From Hymenobacter lucidus (GTDB lineage Bacteria; Bacteroidota; Bacteroidia; Cytophagales; Hymenobacteraceae): a stretch of 64,000 bases of DNA. Below the pieces are notes generated by a model, which saw only the letters and a program-made list of their open reading frames with translations, searched no databases and had not been told where the DNA came from. The translations under genes and the position numbers were made by a program. The first letter of the stretch is position 1, and each line of letters opens with the position of its first letter. Positions 8,661 to 16,912 of this stretch are shown here, piece by piece. The stretch is taken from NCBI RefSeq assembly GCF_020447265.1, contig NZ_JAJADR010000001.1, positions 1,302,001-1,366,000 on the forward strand. Direction: 5' to 3'.

Positions 8661-9404
8661 ATGCAGGATTATTACCGTCTTCTGGGTGTGCCCCTCACGG
8701 CCAGTCAGCTCGATATTGAGCAGGCTTACCAGCGGCAGAAAGCGCGCCTGAGCCGGCGCACCGCCGACCCGGCCATGAAGGCGCGCCTGCAGGAAGTGAA
8801 TACCGGCTACGAAATCCTGGGCCACCCCGGCCGCCGCCTGGCCTACAACGTGCTGCTGGCCCAGGAACCCGCCCACGAGTTGCCCGCCGACCCAACGGAG
8901 GTGATGATGAGCCGCTACGCCCCGGCCGCCCGCTGGCTCAATGGCGCGCTGGTGGCCTTCTGCCTGCTATTGGCCCTCGACTGGGTTCTGCCGTTGCGCG
9001 AATACGCCGGGGAAGTAGTGCTGGTGCGGCAAATCGTGTCGGTGTCGTCTTCCGCCTCCGACCCGCAGATGGCCTACGACGTCACCACGCCGCGCACCGC
9101 GTTTCGGGTGCCCAGCCGCTTGGGGCACCGGGTGCGCAAAGGCCAGCGGCTTACGGTGGCCCAAACGCCACTGCTGGGCGTGGCGCGGCGCATCGTGGCC
9201 CCGCCTACTACGCCCGGCGAGTTGCCGTTCTTTAAGCCCTCTGGGGGGAACATCTACGGGGCCTTCAGTTTCCTGCCATTGGTGCTGCTCGTGGTAGCCG
9301 GGTTGGGACTATTGCCACGCCGCACGCCCGAAATGCGTGTGAATACGGCTGTGGTCGGGCTGTTGTTGGCCATCGTGACACTGGTGGTGCTGGTATGGTT
9401 TTGA
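8661..9404 (+). CDS. J-like domain membrane protein lacking the HPD motif
   Basis: 247 residues. The first 65 residues look like a J domain (DYYRLLGVP at the start, EVNTGYEILGHPGRRLAYN at the end, which matches 'AYEVLSDPEKRxxYD'). The HPD tripeptide between helices II and III is missing: the loop reads SRRTADPAM. It therefore probably cannot stimulate DnaK ATPase. A membrane helix follows near residues 95-110 (LVAFCLLLALDWVLPL), a soluble beta-rich segment of about 95 residues, and two C-terminal helices (FLPLVLLVVAGLGLL, AVVGLLLAIVTLVVLVWF). A hairpin terminator follows directly. Its role is unknown; it may be a scaffold at the membrane. Confidence 0.75.
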   Translation: MQDYYRLLGVPLTASQLDIEQAYQRQKARLSRRTADPAMKARLQEVNTGYEILGHPGRRLAYNVLLAQEPAHELPADPTEVMMSRYAPAARWLNGALVAFCLLLALDWVLPLREYAGEVVLVRQIVSVSSSASDPQMAYDVTTPRTAFRVPSRLGHRVRKGQRLTVAQTPLLGVARRIVAPPTTPGELPFFKPSGGNIYGAFSFLPLVLLVVAGLGLLPRRTPEMRVNTAVVGLLLAIVTLVVLVWF

Positions 9405-9430
9405 GCGGAAAACGGGTTTTACAAAGGCAC

Positions 9431-9468
9431 AAAAAAGCGGCTCCGTAGTACTGCGGAGCCGCTTTTTT
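9431..9468. terminator. Bidirectional intrinsic terminator
   Basis: Perfect 15-base arms AAAAAAGCGGCTCCG (9431-9445) and the complement (9454-9468) end in a run of six T. It separates the convergent genes ending at 9404 (+) and 9492 (-). Confidence 0.9.
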
Positions 9469-9491
9469 GATGCCAAAATGCCAAGCAAAAC

Positions 9492-10283
9492 CTAGCCGAT
9501 GCTGCGGATAATGCCGCCGTCGACCCGCACCGAGGCCCCGTTGGTGGCCGCTGCCAGGGGGCTGGCCAGGTAAGTTACCATCGTGGCAATTTCGTCGGTG
9601 GTGGCAAAGCGCTGGAGCAGTGACGAGGACCGGGCCGTCTGGAAAAAGTCGTGCTCGGCTTCCTGCTTGGTTTTTCCCTCGGCCGAGAGCTTGGCCATAA
9701 ATTCCTGCACACCCTCGGAAGCCGTGGGGCCGGGCAGCACTGAGTTTACCGTCACGTTGGTGCCTTTCGTCAGCTCGGCCAGGCCACGTGCTACGCCCAG
9801 CTGGGCGGTTTTGGTGGTACCGTAGTGAATCATTTCCTCGGGAATCTGCAGGCCCGATTCGCTGGAGATGAACAGAATGCGGCCCCAGTTCTGGGCCAAC
9901 ATCAGGGGAAAGTATTGGCGGGAAAGCCGCACGCCACTCAGCACGTTCACCTCGAAAAAACGCAGCCATTCCTCGTCGGTAATTTCAGCAAACGGTTTGG
10001 GCTCGAAAATGCCCACGTTGTTTACCAGAATATCCACCGTAGGCACTTCGCGCAACAGATTCTGCACCTCGTCGGCCTTGCCAAAATCAACGGCCACGCC
10101 GCGTACCTTGGCCTGGGGCGTGGCGGTCAGAATAGCGGCCCGGGCCTCGTCGATGCGGGCCGTGCTGCGGCCAGTCAGGATAACCTCGGCCCCTTCAGCT
10201 GCCAGCCGCTGGGCAATGGCCAGCCCGATACCGGCCGTGGAGCCCGTTACCAATGCCGTTTTATCAGTGAGTTGTAAATCCAT
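9492..10283 (-). CDS. SDR family oxidoreductase
   Basis: 263 residues with a classical short-chain dehydrogenase layout. The cofactor motif TGSTAGIGLA lies at about residue 13. Next come the NNVG motif near residue 88, the catalytic Ser in FISSESGL near 139, and Tyr/Lys in HYGTTKTAQ near 152-156. The C-terminus VRVDGGIIRSIG is typical of the family. The GRSTAR segment after strand 2 suggests NADP(H), which is an inference. The substrate is unknown. It is cytoplasmic and is transcribed alone: the next upstream stretch to 10612 is non-coding and holds a dispersed repeat. Confidence 0.85.
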   Translation of the reverse strand: MDLQLTDKTALVTGSTAGIGLAIAQRLAAEGAEVILTGRSTARIDEARAAILTATPQAKVRGVAVDFGKADEVQNLLREVPTVDILVNNVGIFEPKPFAEITDEEWLRFFEVNVLSGVRLSRQYFPLMLAQNWGRILFISSESGLQIPEEMIHYGTTKTAQLGVARGLAELTKGTNVTVNSVLPGPTASEGVQEFMAKLSAEGKTKQEAEHDFFQTARSSSLLQRFATTDEIATMVTYLASPLAAATNGASVRVDGGIIRSIG

Positions 10284-10409
10284 GGGAGAAGCGGGTTGAA
10301 AAAAGTAAATTCCCTTCTAAACCGCTCCGCGTGGATTTTGTCTTTGACCGTAGCTCAACATGGCTCAGTGAAATAGGTGGAGTTGCTTAACTGAGTCATT
10401 GTTAGAGCT

Positions 10410-10564
10410 GTCATCCTGCGCTTGCGAACAACCTTGCTCGTCTTGTCGATAAGCTTGATTCAACGCGAAAAGCCCTTTGCCATCAGCGCGGTAAAGGGCT
10501 TTTCTACACTTAAAATACTGCAGTGGGGTAGGGGAAGACGGTCCTTCGCTCTGCTCAGGATAAC
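10410..10564. repeat. Dispersed intergenic element, copy 2
   Basis: This 155-bp element fills most of the 329-base gap between two minus-strand genes. It starts GTCATCCTGCGC, has TTCAACGC before a central terminator hairpin (10467-10504), and ends CCTTCGCTCTGCTCAGGATAAC, an inverted version of its start. The rest of the gap (10284-10409 and 10565-10612) shows no gene. Confidence 0.8.
10467..10504. terminator. Hairpin terminator in element copy 2
   Basis: The arms GAAAAGCCCTTTGCC and GGTAAAGGGCTTTTC pair throughout with one G-U wobble. It lies downstream of the minus-strand gene that ends at 10613. Confidence 0.6.
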
Positions 10565-10612
10565 AGCCTAAACAACGTCAGCCCGCAACGCTTCTGTACG
10601 ACCTTCAGCCCC

Positions 10613-12235
10613 TTACCGCACCGTTACCAGCTGCGTGGTTACCTGCTGGTTGTGCTCCAGGTTCAGCACGTAGAGGCCACTGGGCAGACTGGAGGTATCG
10701 AATACGGTTTCGGTTTTGCCGGTAGCATTGCGCAGCGTCTGCTGGGCCACGATGCGGCCGAAGGGGCTGTAGAGCGTAGCTTTTACGGCTTGATCGGCTT
10801 GCGGGGCCTCGATGCGGAGCGTGAAGCGGCCTTGGGCCGGGTTGGGAAATATGCTTGTTTCCAGCGCCGCTGGCTGACTTTCGCGCCGGGCCAGGCCGGC
10901 CGCACCCAGCCGGGCCAGGTAGCAGCCCGTAGCTGTACCAGTGGTGGCGTAGGGGCCAAACTGGCAGCTGCCGGTGGCCGTGCCGGCTGTGTACACGTTG
11001 TTGCGCCCATCCAGAATCAGGCTACTGCCGGTGCTGTTGCCCGGGCCGCCCACCAGCGTAGTATGCGCTACCGCGCCATTGGCCTGCAACTGCGTAATGA
11101 AGGCCTGTCCGTTGCCCCGGGAGCCGGTGAGGTAAGCGCAGCCCGCTAGCTTATCCACGGCAATATCGGTGGGGAAATCGTAGTTGGCCCCGCCCATAGC
11201 CGTAGCCCATTCGGCTTGGCCCTGGGCGTTGTAGCGCGTAATAAAGATGTCGGCGCTGCCGGTGCTGGTGAGGGTTGTGGCCCCGAAAGTAGTAGTGCCG
11301 CTGAAGCTGTCGGCCAGATAAATCTTGCCGGCTGCGTCGGTGCCCAGGCTGCGGCCGTCGCCGGAGCCGGCCGGGGCCTTAGCCCACTGCAGCTGGCCCT
11401 GGGCGGTGCTAAAGCGCAAGAGGAACAGATTGCTGTCGGAGTTGGCGGGCACCAGCGTGGTGCCGTCGATGGTGAGGGAGGTGAAGAAGTTGCCGCTCAC
11501 GTAGCAGTTGCCGGCTCCATCTACTACGGTAGCGCGGCCGGTGCTGGGCGCGAAGGTTGTACCCGCGGGAGCATCCCACACCTTGGCCCAGCGCACGGCG
11601 CCCTGGGTAGAGTAGCTGGCCAGGAAGCTCTTATTCTGCCGGTTGCTGAAGCTCAGCGCGCCAAACTGCACGGTGCTGCCACTCACGCTGCCCGTCACGT
11701 AGCTGTTGCCGCTCTGGTCCACGGCCACCGCCCAACCCTTGTTCTGGGTGGCATACCGCTCGGGACCGGTGCTGCTGGCCTGCCGAACCCAGCTCACGCC
11801 GCCGCCCGAACCCAGCTTGACCAGCAGTACGTCGTCGGCATCGGGGCTTTGGGAGGTGATTTGGCCGTTGTTGCCGTAGCTGAGCGTACCCCGGAAAGAG
11901 CCCGTCACGTAGCAGTTGCCGCTCGGGTCTACGGCCAGGCTGGTAGGCAATACGTCTACGCTGACTTTAAGCTGGGTAACCTGCTGCACCCGGCCACTGG
12001 CATCGAGGCGGGCCACAAACAGGCAGCGGCCGGGGCTGGTAAGGCGGCGGTTGCCGAGTTGCAGGCTGTTGTCGAAGCGTCCGGTTAGGTAGAAGTCGCC
12101 GGTGGGGGCGCAGGCAATGTCGCTTAAGGAATTGACGCCTTCAATGGACTGCAGCCAGTTCCAGGTGGGGTTTTGAGCGGTGGTGGCCACAGAGGCCAGC
12201 AGAAACAGGGCGAAAGCAAGGAAAAGTTGTTTCAT
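10613..12235 (-). CDS. T9SS-sorted beta-propeller (SBBP-type) surface protein
   Basis: About 540 residues from the ATG at 12235. That start gives the signal peptide MKQLFLAFALFLLASVATTAQ; the longer in-frame opening to 12343 has no signal and is rejected. The body is a series of blades of the form 'DxxGNxYVTGSFxGT' (for example VDPSGNCYVTGSFRGT, VDGAGNCYVSGNF, TDAAGKIYLADSFSGT), which is the SBBP/NHL-like propeller repeat. The last ~85 residues form a type A Por sorting domain: SIFPNPAQGRFTLRI, LYSPFGRIV and LPSGLYVLNL. It should therefore cross the outer membrane through the type IX system and be attached or released. Binding partner unknown. Confidence 0.87.
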   Translation of the reverse strand: MKQLFLAFALFLLASVATTAQNPTWNWLQSIEGVNSLSDIACAPTGDFYLTGRFDNSLQLGNRRLTSPGRCLFVARLDASGRVQQVTQLKVSVDVLPTSLAVDPSGNCYVTGSFRGTLSYGNNGQITSQSPDADDVLLVKLGSGGGVSWVRQASSTGPERYATQNKGWAVAVDQSGNSYVTGSVSGSTVQFGALSFSNRQNKSFLASYSTQGAVRWAKVWDAPAGTTFAPSTGRATVVDGAGNCYVSGNFFTSLTIDGTTLVPANSDSNLFLLRFSTAQGQLQWAKAPAGSGDGRSLGTDAAGKIYLADSFSGTTTFGATTLTSTGSADIFITRYNAQGQAEWATAMGGANYDFPTDIAVDKLAGCAYLTGSRGNGQAFITQLQANGAVAHTTLVGGPGNSTGSSLILDGRNNVYTAGTATGSCQFGPYATTGTATGCYLARLGAAGLARRESQPAALETSIFPNPAQGRFTLRIEAPQADQAVKATLYSPFGRIVAQQTLRNATGKTETVFDTSSLPSGLYVLNLEHNQQVTTQLVTVR

Positions 12236-12889
12236 AGGAACGCGGAGCGGATGGGAATGATGGGAGATGGTTGAGAAAAAAAGAGGAATTGATGGAGGTC
12301 CGGACGCTATGCGGAGCCGCTGCAGCCAGCCCGCGCGCAGCATATAGACCAGGGAAAGACGAAAAAAGGGACTCCCGGCGGCCGGGGTGGGCTCAAGGAG
12401 AGAGAAAGAGGCGGGAAAACCACGGCGGGCCTTGGCAGACCAGGCCGCAGGCTATGAATCGATACGGTGGCTTGGTAGCGCCAGCCAGTATATACAACGA
12501 AGCGGCCGAAGGAGACGACCCGCTAACTGCTTACTAAAGAGTTATTAAACGTATTTCTGCCCAACTGCTGCCGGTAGAAACCCTACCAACTGCTAACCAA
12601 CCTCTTCCCACAAACCTAAAAAGAGGCCGGTACCACGATCCAACTGCTTATCCTAAAAATGAAATTATTAAATCTTATTTATAAAGTACATAGTCCTATA
12701 AAAAAAGAATTTTGGCCTGCCAGCTGTTTAGCCGTGCTACGGCTGTGCTTACTATATAGGAAAAGCCTGGTTAAAGCCCTGTTAGCCGTAAATACTTGAA
12801 GGTGAGAGTAGGGGGAATAAATCTTTGTTGGTTCCTGAATATTCTTTGCCGCCTGCCAGCGCCCCAAACGGCGCGGCAGTTATTCCATC

Positions 12890-13060
12890 GGTCATTGCCA
12901 GTGAATCGTGGCAATTCTTCCGCTGCGCAGTACGACCTGACCTTTTACCAAAAAGCCCTTTCCTGCTCACGCGGGAAAGGGGTTTTTACGCTGGTATGAG
13001 CTTCAATGGGTAGACAAGTAAGATCCTTCGCAAGGGCATACACCAGATCAAGCATGGCAG
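12890..13060. repeat. Degenerate dispersed element (copy 4)
   Basis: It begins with GTCATTGCCAGTGAATCGTGG, a worn form of the 'CATTGCGAGC..GAAGC' repeat seen at 48645. It then has a terminator hairpin (12950-12987), and ends with CAATGGGTAGACAAGT and TCCTTCGCAA, which match the right half of the 1-122 element. Confidence 0.55.
12950..12987. terminator. Hairpin, terminator-like
   Basis: AAAAAGCCCTTTCC (12950-12963) pairs with GGAAAGGGGTTTTT (12974-12987) with one mismatch. It resembles the core hairpin of the dispersed elements. Confidence 0.5.
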
Positions 13061-13123
13061 ACCAGCAGTTGGTATTGCACCCGAGATGCTTCGGCTGCTC
13101 CTCTGCATGCCCCGGACTCCCTA

Positions 13124-13861
13124 CTACTTTACGTATAAACCACCCAAATCCAGCGTTTCGCCGGCCTGCAGGACGTGTACTGTCACAGCATCAGCGGCTG
13201 TGAGGTGGGCTTGGAGCTGCTCGGGCGTGCCCACCAGGGAAGCAAATATGCCGTAGTGAAACGGCACCACATGCGGCACCCGTAGCAGGCGGGCGGCGTG
13301 AGCCGCTTCGCGCGGCCCCATCGTGTACCGGTCGCCGATGGGGAGCAGGGCTACGGTGGGGTGGTAAAGGTCGGCGAGCAGGCGCATGTCGCCGAAGAGG
13401 CCGGTGTCGCCGGCGGCGTAGAGCACCGTGTTATCCGAGAAAGCCAGGATGTAGCCCACTGCCTCGTGTCGGAAGCCGGTTTTGTGGCCCGGCAAATCGA
13501 CGTGGGCCGCGTGCTGGGCCACGGTCATCGTCAGGCGCAAGTCCAGCACGTCGATGCCGCCGCCCACGTTCATGGGCTCAAACTGCTCGGGTGGTATGCC
13601 CTGCTCGTAGAGGTAGAAGCGCACCGGCGCGGGTGCTACCACTTTGGCCCCGGTACGGGCAAGCAGCGCCGGCAGCTCGGGGTCGAAATGGTCGTCGTGG
13701 CCATGAGTGATGAGCACCAGGTCGGCGCGCTCGGGCTGGCGCAGGTCTTCGGGAATGAAGGAGTTGCCAGTTAGCCAGGGGTCGAGCAGGATAATGCGGC
13801 CCTCGGGCGTGGTAATGCGGAAGCTGGCGTGGCCGAGCAACTGGAGTTGGGTAGTAGGCAT
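13124..13861 (-). CDS. UPF0173-type metal-dependent hydrolase (MBL fold)
   Basis: 245 residues, cytoplasmic. The metallo-beta-lactamase motif THGHDDHFD lies at about residues 52-60. The protein starts TQLQLLGHASFRI, typical of the UPF0173/YtkL family. Further metal ligands sit in AQHAAH, AAGDTGLFGDM and PFHYG. Members are putative hydrolases of unknown physiological substrate. The length matches the family (about 225-245). It is unlike the second MBL protein at 15048 in detail, so the two are not recent duplicates. It is transcribed alone on the minus strand. Confidence 0.87.
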   Translation of the reverse strand: MPTTQLQLLGHASFRITTPEGRIILLDPWLTGNSFIPEDLRQPERADLVLITHGHDDHFDPELPALLARTGAKVVAPAPVRFYLYEQGIPPEQFEPMNVGGGIDVLDLRLTMTVAQHAAHVDLPGHKTGFRHEAVGYILAFSDNTVLYAAGDTGLFGDMRLLADLYHPTVALLPIGDRYTMGPREAAHAARLLRVPHVVPFHYGIFASLVGTPEQLQAHLTAADAVTVHVLQAGETLDLGGLYVK

Positions 13862-14005
13862 ACTGGGGCAGGGAATGAAACGGGCTATACCCTATAAAGT
13901 AAACGATGGGGCGGTAGCAGCGCTACTTCTCAGTTATGGCTCGGGTACTGCGACAACCTAAGCAGCGCAGGGCACTTGAACTGTCACCGCAGGTCAGCAG
14001 TCAGC

Positions 14006-14449
14006 CTACAGAATGCGGGTGACATCCAGGGCCGGGAGCCCGACTACCGCGCCCGGCAGCTGAGTGCGGCCCAGTAGCTGGGCTAGTTTCCGGGGCAGCT
14101 GGCTTACCAGCAGCGGCACCACCGGCCGGGCCACGAGGTGGTAGCGGGTGTCGGCGCGCTCGTGCAGGCGGGTTTTCTCGAAGGAGAACAGGCCGCGCCG
14201 GGCGTAGCGGGCAAAGCTCTGGTAGCTGCCGGCCTCGTCGGCTCCTTCTTCCACTTCCGCCGCTTCGGCGGCCGTGGTGTCGGGCAGGGTCAGGAAGTAC
14301 TGGTGCAGCTCGAGTAGCACCTCCTGGGAAGCCGCTACCGATTCGGGCAGAATACCGCCGCCCGAGGCTACGTGCAGAATGTAGCCCGCCGCGTCTACGG
14401 CAAACCAATCGATGTCGGCGTCTTCCTGGTCTTGTTCGTCGATGCGCAT
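14006..14449 (-). CDS. Hypothetical acidic protein
   Basis: 147 residues, soluble. The N-terminus is very acidic (MRIDEQDQEDADIDWFAVD). A helical middle carries a Glu/Ala-rich stretch, and a C-terminal basic segment contains PRKLAQLLGRTQLP. This frame was preferred to the overlapping 159-residue frame, whose product is a low-complexity Arg/Pro/Gly string. No family is recognised. It lies downstream of the HxlR regulator gene on the same strand with a 91-base gap. Confidence 0.65.
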   Translation of the reverse strand: MRIDEQDQEDADIDWFAVDAAGYILHVASGGGILPESVAASQEVLLELHQYFLTLPDTTAAEAAEVEEGADEAGSYQSFARYARRGLFSFEKTRLHERADTRYHLVARPVVPLLVSQLPRKLAQLLGRTQLPGAVVGLPALDVTRIL

Positions 14450-14540
14450 AAGAGGGCGAGAGAAGGGAGTGAAGCCGCAAAAGTAGCCCGAAAGTTTGGC
14501 CGCGCGGCTTGTGTGGCGCGGGCTGCGGCCTCAGGAGGCC

Positions 14541-14879
14541 TCAGGAAATCTGCACCACGCCTTCGATGTGGGTCACGGCCCATTGGTCGAGGCGGCGCAG
14601 GATGGGGGCCAGCGCGGCACCCTTGGCCGACAGCTCATAGGTGACTTCGGGCGGAAAGCCGTTGTGTACGGTGCGCGCCACCAGGCCACCCGCTTCCAGC
14701 TGCCGCAGCTGCTCCAGCAGCACTTTCTTGGATACCCGCGGAATGTCGCGCCACAGCTCACTGAAGCGACGGGGACCGGGAAATAGGTGGAAAAAGATGA
14801 TGGGCTTCCATTTGCCCGCGAGCAGGCTCAGCGCCACGCGGGTGGCGCAGAATTCGACATCGTGGTAGGTATGGCGCAT
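14541..14879 (-). CDS. HxlR-family winged-helix transcriptional regulator
   Basis: 112 residues, the usual HxlR/DUF24 size. The N-terminal Cys 11 (EFCATRVALSLLAGKW) is at the place of the redox-sensing Cys in thiol- or quinone-responsive members. The winged helix follows with GPRRFSELWRDIP, VSKKVLLEQLRQLE and the wing NGFPPEVTYELS. It is divergent from the MBL hydrolase at 15048 with 168 bases between starts, the standard layout for an HxlR protein controlling its neighbour. A palindrome in that gap (14913-14932) is the likely operator. The inducing signal is not visible. Confidence 0.9.
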   Translation of the reverse strand: MRHTYHDVEFCATRVALSLLAGKWKPIIFFHLFPGPRRFSELWRDIPRVSKKVLLEQLRQLEAGGLVARTVHNGFPPEVTYELSAKGAALAPILRRLDQWAVTHIEGVVQIS

Positions 14880-14912
14880 GGCAGGAACGCGGGAGAAAAC
14901 AAATAGGTGAAC

Positions 14913-14932
14913 AGGTTACCAGCCGGTAACCT
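14913..14932. promoter_or_regulatory. Putative HxlR operator
   Basis: Perfect 8-base inverted repeat AGGTTACC-AGCC-GGTAACCT. It lies 34 bases upstream of the HxlR start and immediately upstream of the likely promoter of the MBL gene, so one dimer could control both. Confidence 0.6.
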
Positions 14933-14933
14933 T

Positions 14934-14965
14934 CTTGGCCCAGGTCTGGGCCCGGCGTACTTTTG
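14934..14965 (+). promoter_or_regulatory. Promoter of MBL hydrolase gene
   Basis: A perfect Bacteroidota -7 box TACTTTTG (14958-14965) is preceded at a 20-base spacing by TTGG, a near match to the -33 element. It sits directly next to the palindrome at 14913-14932. Confidence 0.6.
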
Positions 14966-15047
14966 ACTCGTTCGGAATAGACCAGGGTAGGCATCGTTCG
15001 GCCCACTCCCGGCCAGTCCTCCGGCTGCAACTTAACCCGCTTTTGCC

Positions 15048-15809
15048 ATGCAAGTTCAACTTATTCGCAACGCCACGCTGCTGCTCAAGGTAGCCGGTAA
15101 AACCCTGCTCGTCGACCCGCTGCTGGCCCCACGCTTTCAGTACGACCCAATACCGCAAACGGCCAACCCGGTGCGCAACCCCACCGCCGACCTGCCCTTC
15201 CCGGTCTCCGAGCTGCCGGCGCTGGTAGCCTCCCTCGACGCGGTGCTGCTCACCCACACCCACCTCGACCACTGGGACGACGTAGCCCGCGAGCTGCTGC
15301 CTAAAGATCTGCCCATCCTCTGCCAGCCCGCCGATGTGGCTGCCCTGCAAGCCGCCGGCTTCACCCAGGTGCGGCCCATCGATACTGAGCTGGAGTGGGA
15401 AGGAATCCGCTTCTACCGCACCGGCGGGCAGCACGGCCGGGGCGAAATCGGGCGGCGGATGGGCACCGTATCGGGCTTCGTAGTGGAAGCCGAAGGCCAG
15501 CGCCTCTACGTGGCCGGCGACACCATCTGGTGCGAGGAAGTGCGCCAGGCCCTCGACCTCTACCACCCTAATACCATCATCGTAAATGCCGGCGCAGCTC
15601 AGTTCCTGCAGGGCGGCCCCATCGTGATGACGGCCGCCGACGTGGCCCAGGTAGCCCGGCACGCCCCACAAGCCACCGTGTATGCCGTGCATCTCGAAGC
15701 CGTAAACCACTGCGCCGAAGACCGCGCCACTACGAAAGCCTACTTGGCCCAGGAAGGTCTCACCGCGCGGGTCCACGTCCCCGCCGACGGCGAGTGGCTA
15801 AAGGTCTAA
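15048..15809 (+). CDS. MBL-fold metal-dependent hydrolase
   Basis: 253 residues. The zinc motif THTHLDHWDD lies at about residues 69-78. Other ligands are in the GGQHGRGEIG segment, VAGDTIWCEE and YAVHLEAVNHC. The overall plan resembles YtnP/UlaG-like or N-acyl-PE hydrolase-like MBL proteins. The substrate cannot be assigned. It is controlled, by context, by the divergent HxlR regulator, which suggests a role in response to a reactive or toxic compound. That is an inference from the usual biology of HxlR targets. Confidence 0.82.
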   Translation: MQVQLIRNATLLLKVAGKTLLVDPLLAPRFQYDPIPQTANPVRNPTADLPFPVSELPALVASLDAVLLTHTHLDHWDDVARELLPKDLPILCQPADVAALQAAGFTQVRPIDTELEWEGIRFYRTGGQHGRGEIGRRMGTVSGFVVEAEGQRLYVAGDTIWCEEVRQALDLYHPNTIIVNAGAAQFLQGGPIVMTAADVAQVARHAPQATVYAVHLEAVNHCAEDRATTKAYLAQEGLTARVHVPADGEWLKV

Positions 15810-15932
15810 CGGGAGGTAGAGACGCATATTTGCGTCTCGTCGTCCGCGCCCCCTGCGTAGCGCCGGACTACCAGCGTCTAGGCACACCACCAATCATTCA
15901 ACGCCGAACCCGCGGCTCTACCTCAGTCATCC

Positions 15933-16101
15933 GTCATCCTAAGCCCTGCGAAGGACCTTCCTCGCCTGTATAGCAAACCCCATTCAACGCACAAAAGCCC
16001 CTTACCACGCAAGTAGTAAAGGGCTTTTGTCACGTTGGTAGGAGCTACAGGGGGGTAGGTGAGGAGGGGCCTTCACGCCACTTCGTTCCGTTCAGGATGA
16101 C
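15933..16101. repeat. Dispersed intergenic element, copy 3
   Basis: This 169-bp element is the most complete copy. It starts GTCATCCTAAGCCCTGCGAA, carries CATTCAACGC before a central hairpin (15991-16030), and ends CCGTTCAGGATGAC, the inverted start. It fills most of the 314-base gap between the genes ending at 15809 (+) and 16124 (-). Confidence 0.8.
15991..16030. terminator. Bidirectional hairpin terminator in element copy 3
   Basis: ACAAAAGCCCCTTA (15991-16004) pairs with TAAAGGGCTTTTGT (16017-16030), one G-U wobble, between convergent genes. Confidence 0.65.
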
Positions 16102-16123
16102 AGGCGAGACGACGCCAACTGTG

Positions 16124-16828
16124 CTACGCCGCGCCGGCGCCCTTTCTGGCTTCCCCGGCAGGCGTGGGGGCGGCCAGGCGGTAGAGCTGCTGCTTGAGTG
16201 GCTCCGCAACAAAGGCCACTTTGGCGGCTTTGCTCAGCTGCTGGCCAAAGCTGTAGGCCACATTCTGGAGGCGCACGTAGTCGTCGGAGCCTTCGGTGTT
16301 GCTGCCTTTGCGCATTTCCTGGTCGGTATCGGCCCGGTCGAGGTCTTTGGCGAGTTGCTGGAGGGCGGCCAGCTTTTCGGCCCCGAAACCATGCTTGCTT
16401 AGCTCGGCCTGGTCGCGGGTGGCGCTGCCGATGGCGCCGGGCAACAGGGCGCGCATCTTGTCGTGCTTCTGCCGGGCCTGGGCGTACTGCTTTTTGCCGT
16501 ACTGGTCGAGGCGGCCGGCATTATTAGGAAAGGCCTGTTCCACATAGTAAAACAGCGCCTGCACCTGGGTGCGGGCCTGGTCCATGAGGGTCGTCACCTC
16601 CTGGGTGTCCTCTTTCAAATCGGAGCGCAGGGCCGTGCCCGAGGTAGCCGCATCGGCCGCTTCCAAAGCCGCCAGCCACTGCTGGCCGAAGGCGGCGGTA
16701 AAGGTGGGGTTGAAGGCCGCAAAAGCCGCCAGATCGTTGAGGTAATGCCCATGCATAGTGCGCATATCCTGGCGCATGACACTGTCGGGGCTGAGGTACT
16801 GCCGCGCCTCGGGTTTATTCTTTTTCAT
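16124..16828 (-). CDS. Hypothetical helical protein
   Basis: 234 residues, no signal peptide, predicted to be almost entirely helical. It contains long amphipathic stretches (residues about 30-110 and 120-215) and ends in a low-complexity Ala/Gly/Pro tail. The N-terminus is basic (MKKNKPEAR). No catalytic or DNA-binding motif is evident and I do not recognise a family. It is transcribed alone and terminates against the dispersed element copy 3. Confidence 0.7.
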   Translation of the reverse strand: MKKNKPEARQYLSPDSVMRQDMRTMHGHYLNDLAAFAAFNPTFTAAFGQQWLAALEAADAATSGTALRSDLKEDTQEVTTLMDQARTQVQALFYYVEQAFPNNAGRLDQYGKKQYAQARQKHDKMRALLPGAIGSATRDQAELSKHGFGAEKLAALQQLAKDLDRADTDQEMRKGSNTEGSDDYVRLQNVAYSFGQQLSKAAKVAFVAEPLKQQLYRLAAPTPAGEARKGAGAA

Positions 16829-16912
16829 AAGGATAGAAGGATGGGAATGAATACTATCCGTAACATTAGCTAAAGCCGGCTAAGCTGGCAATAGACTGCT
16901 AGCCAGCACAGT

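Larger units (their letters stand above)
12236..13123. other. Long intergenic region, no gene seen
   Basis: These 888 bases hold no credible coding sequence. The part near 12540-12830 is clearly AT-richer than the surroundings and could hold the promoter of the propeller gene. The part from about 12890 to 13060 is a degenerate copy of the dispersed repeats described separately. Confidence 0.6.

Noticed and set aside
12271..12537. Small plus-strand open frame upstream of the propeller gene
   Set aside because: Basic, low-complexity product without signal or domain; it lies in the divergent leader region.
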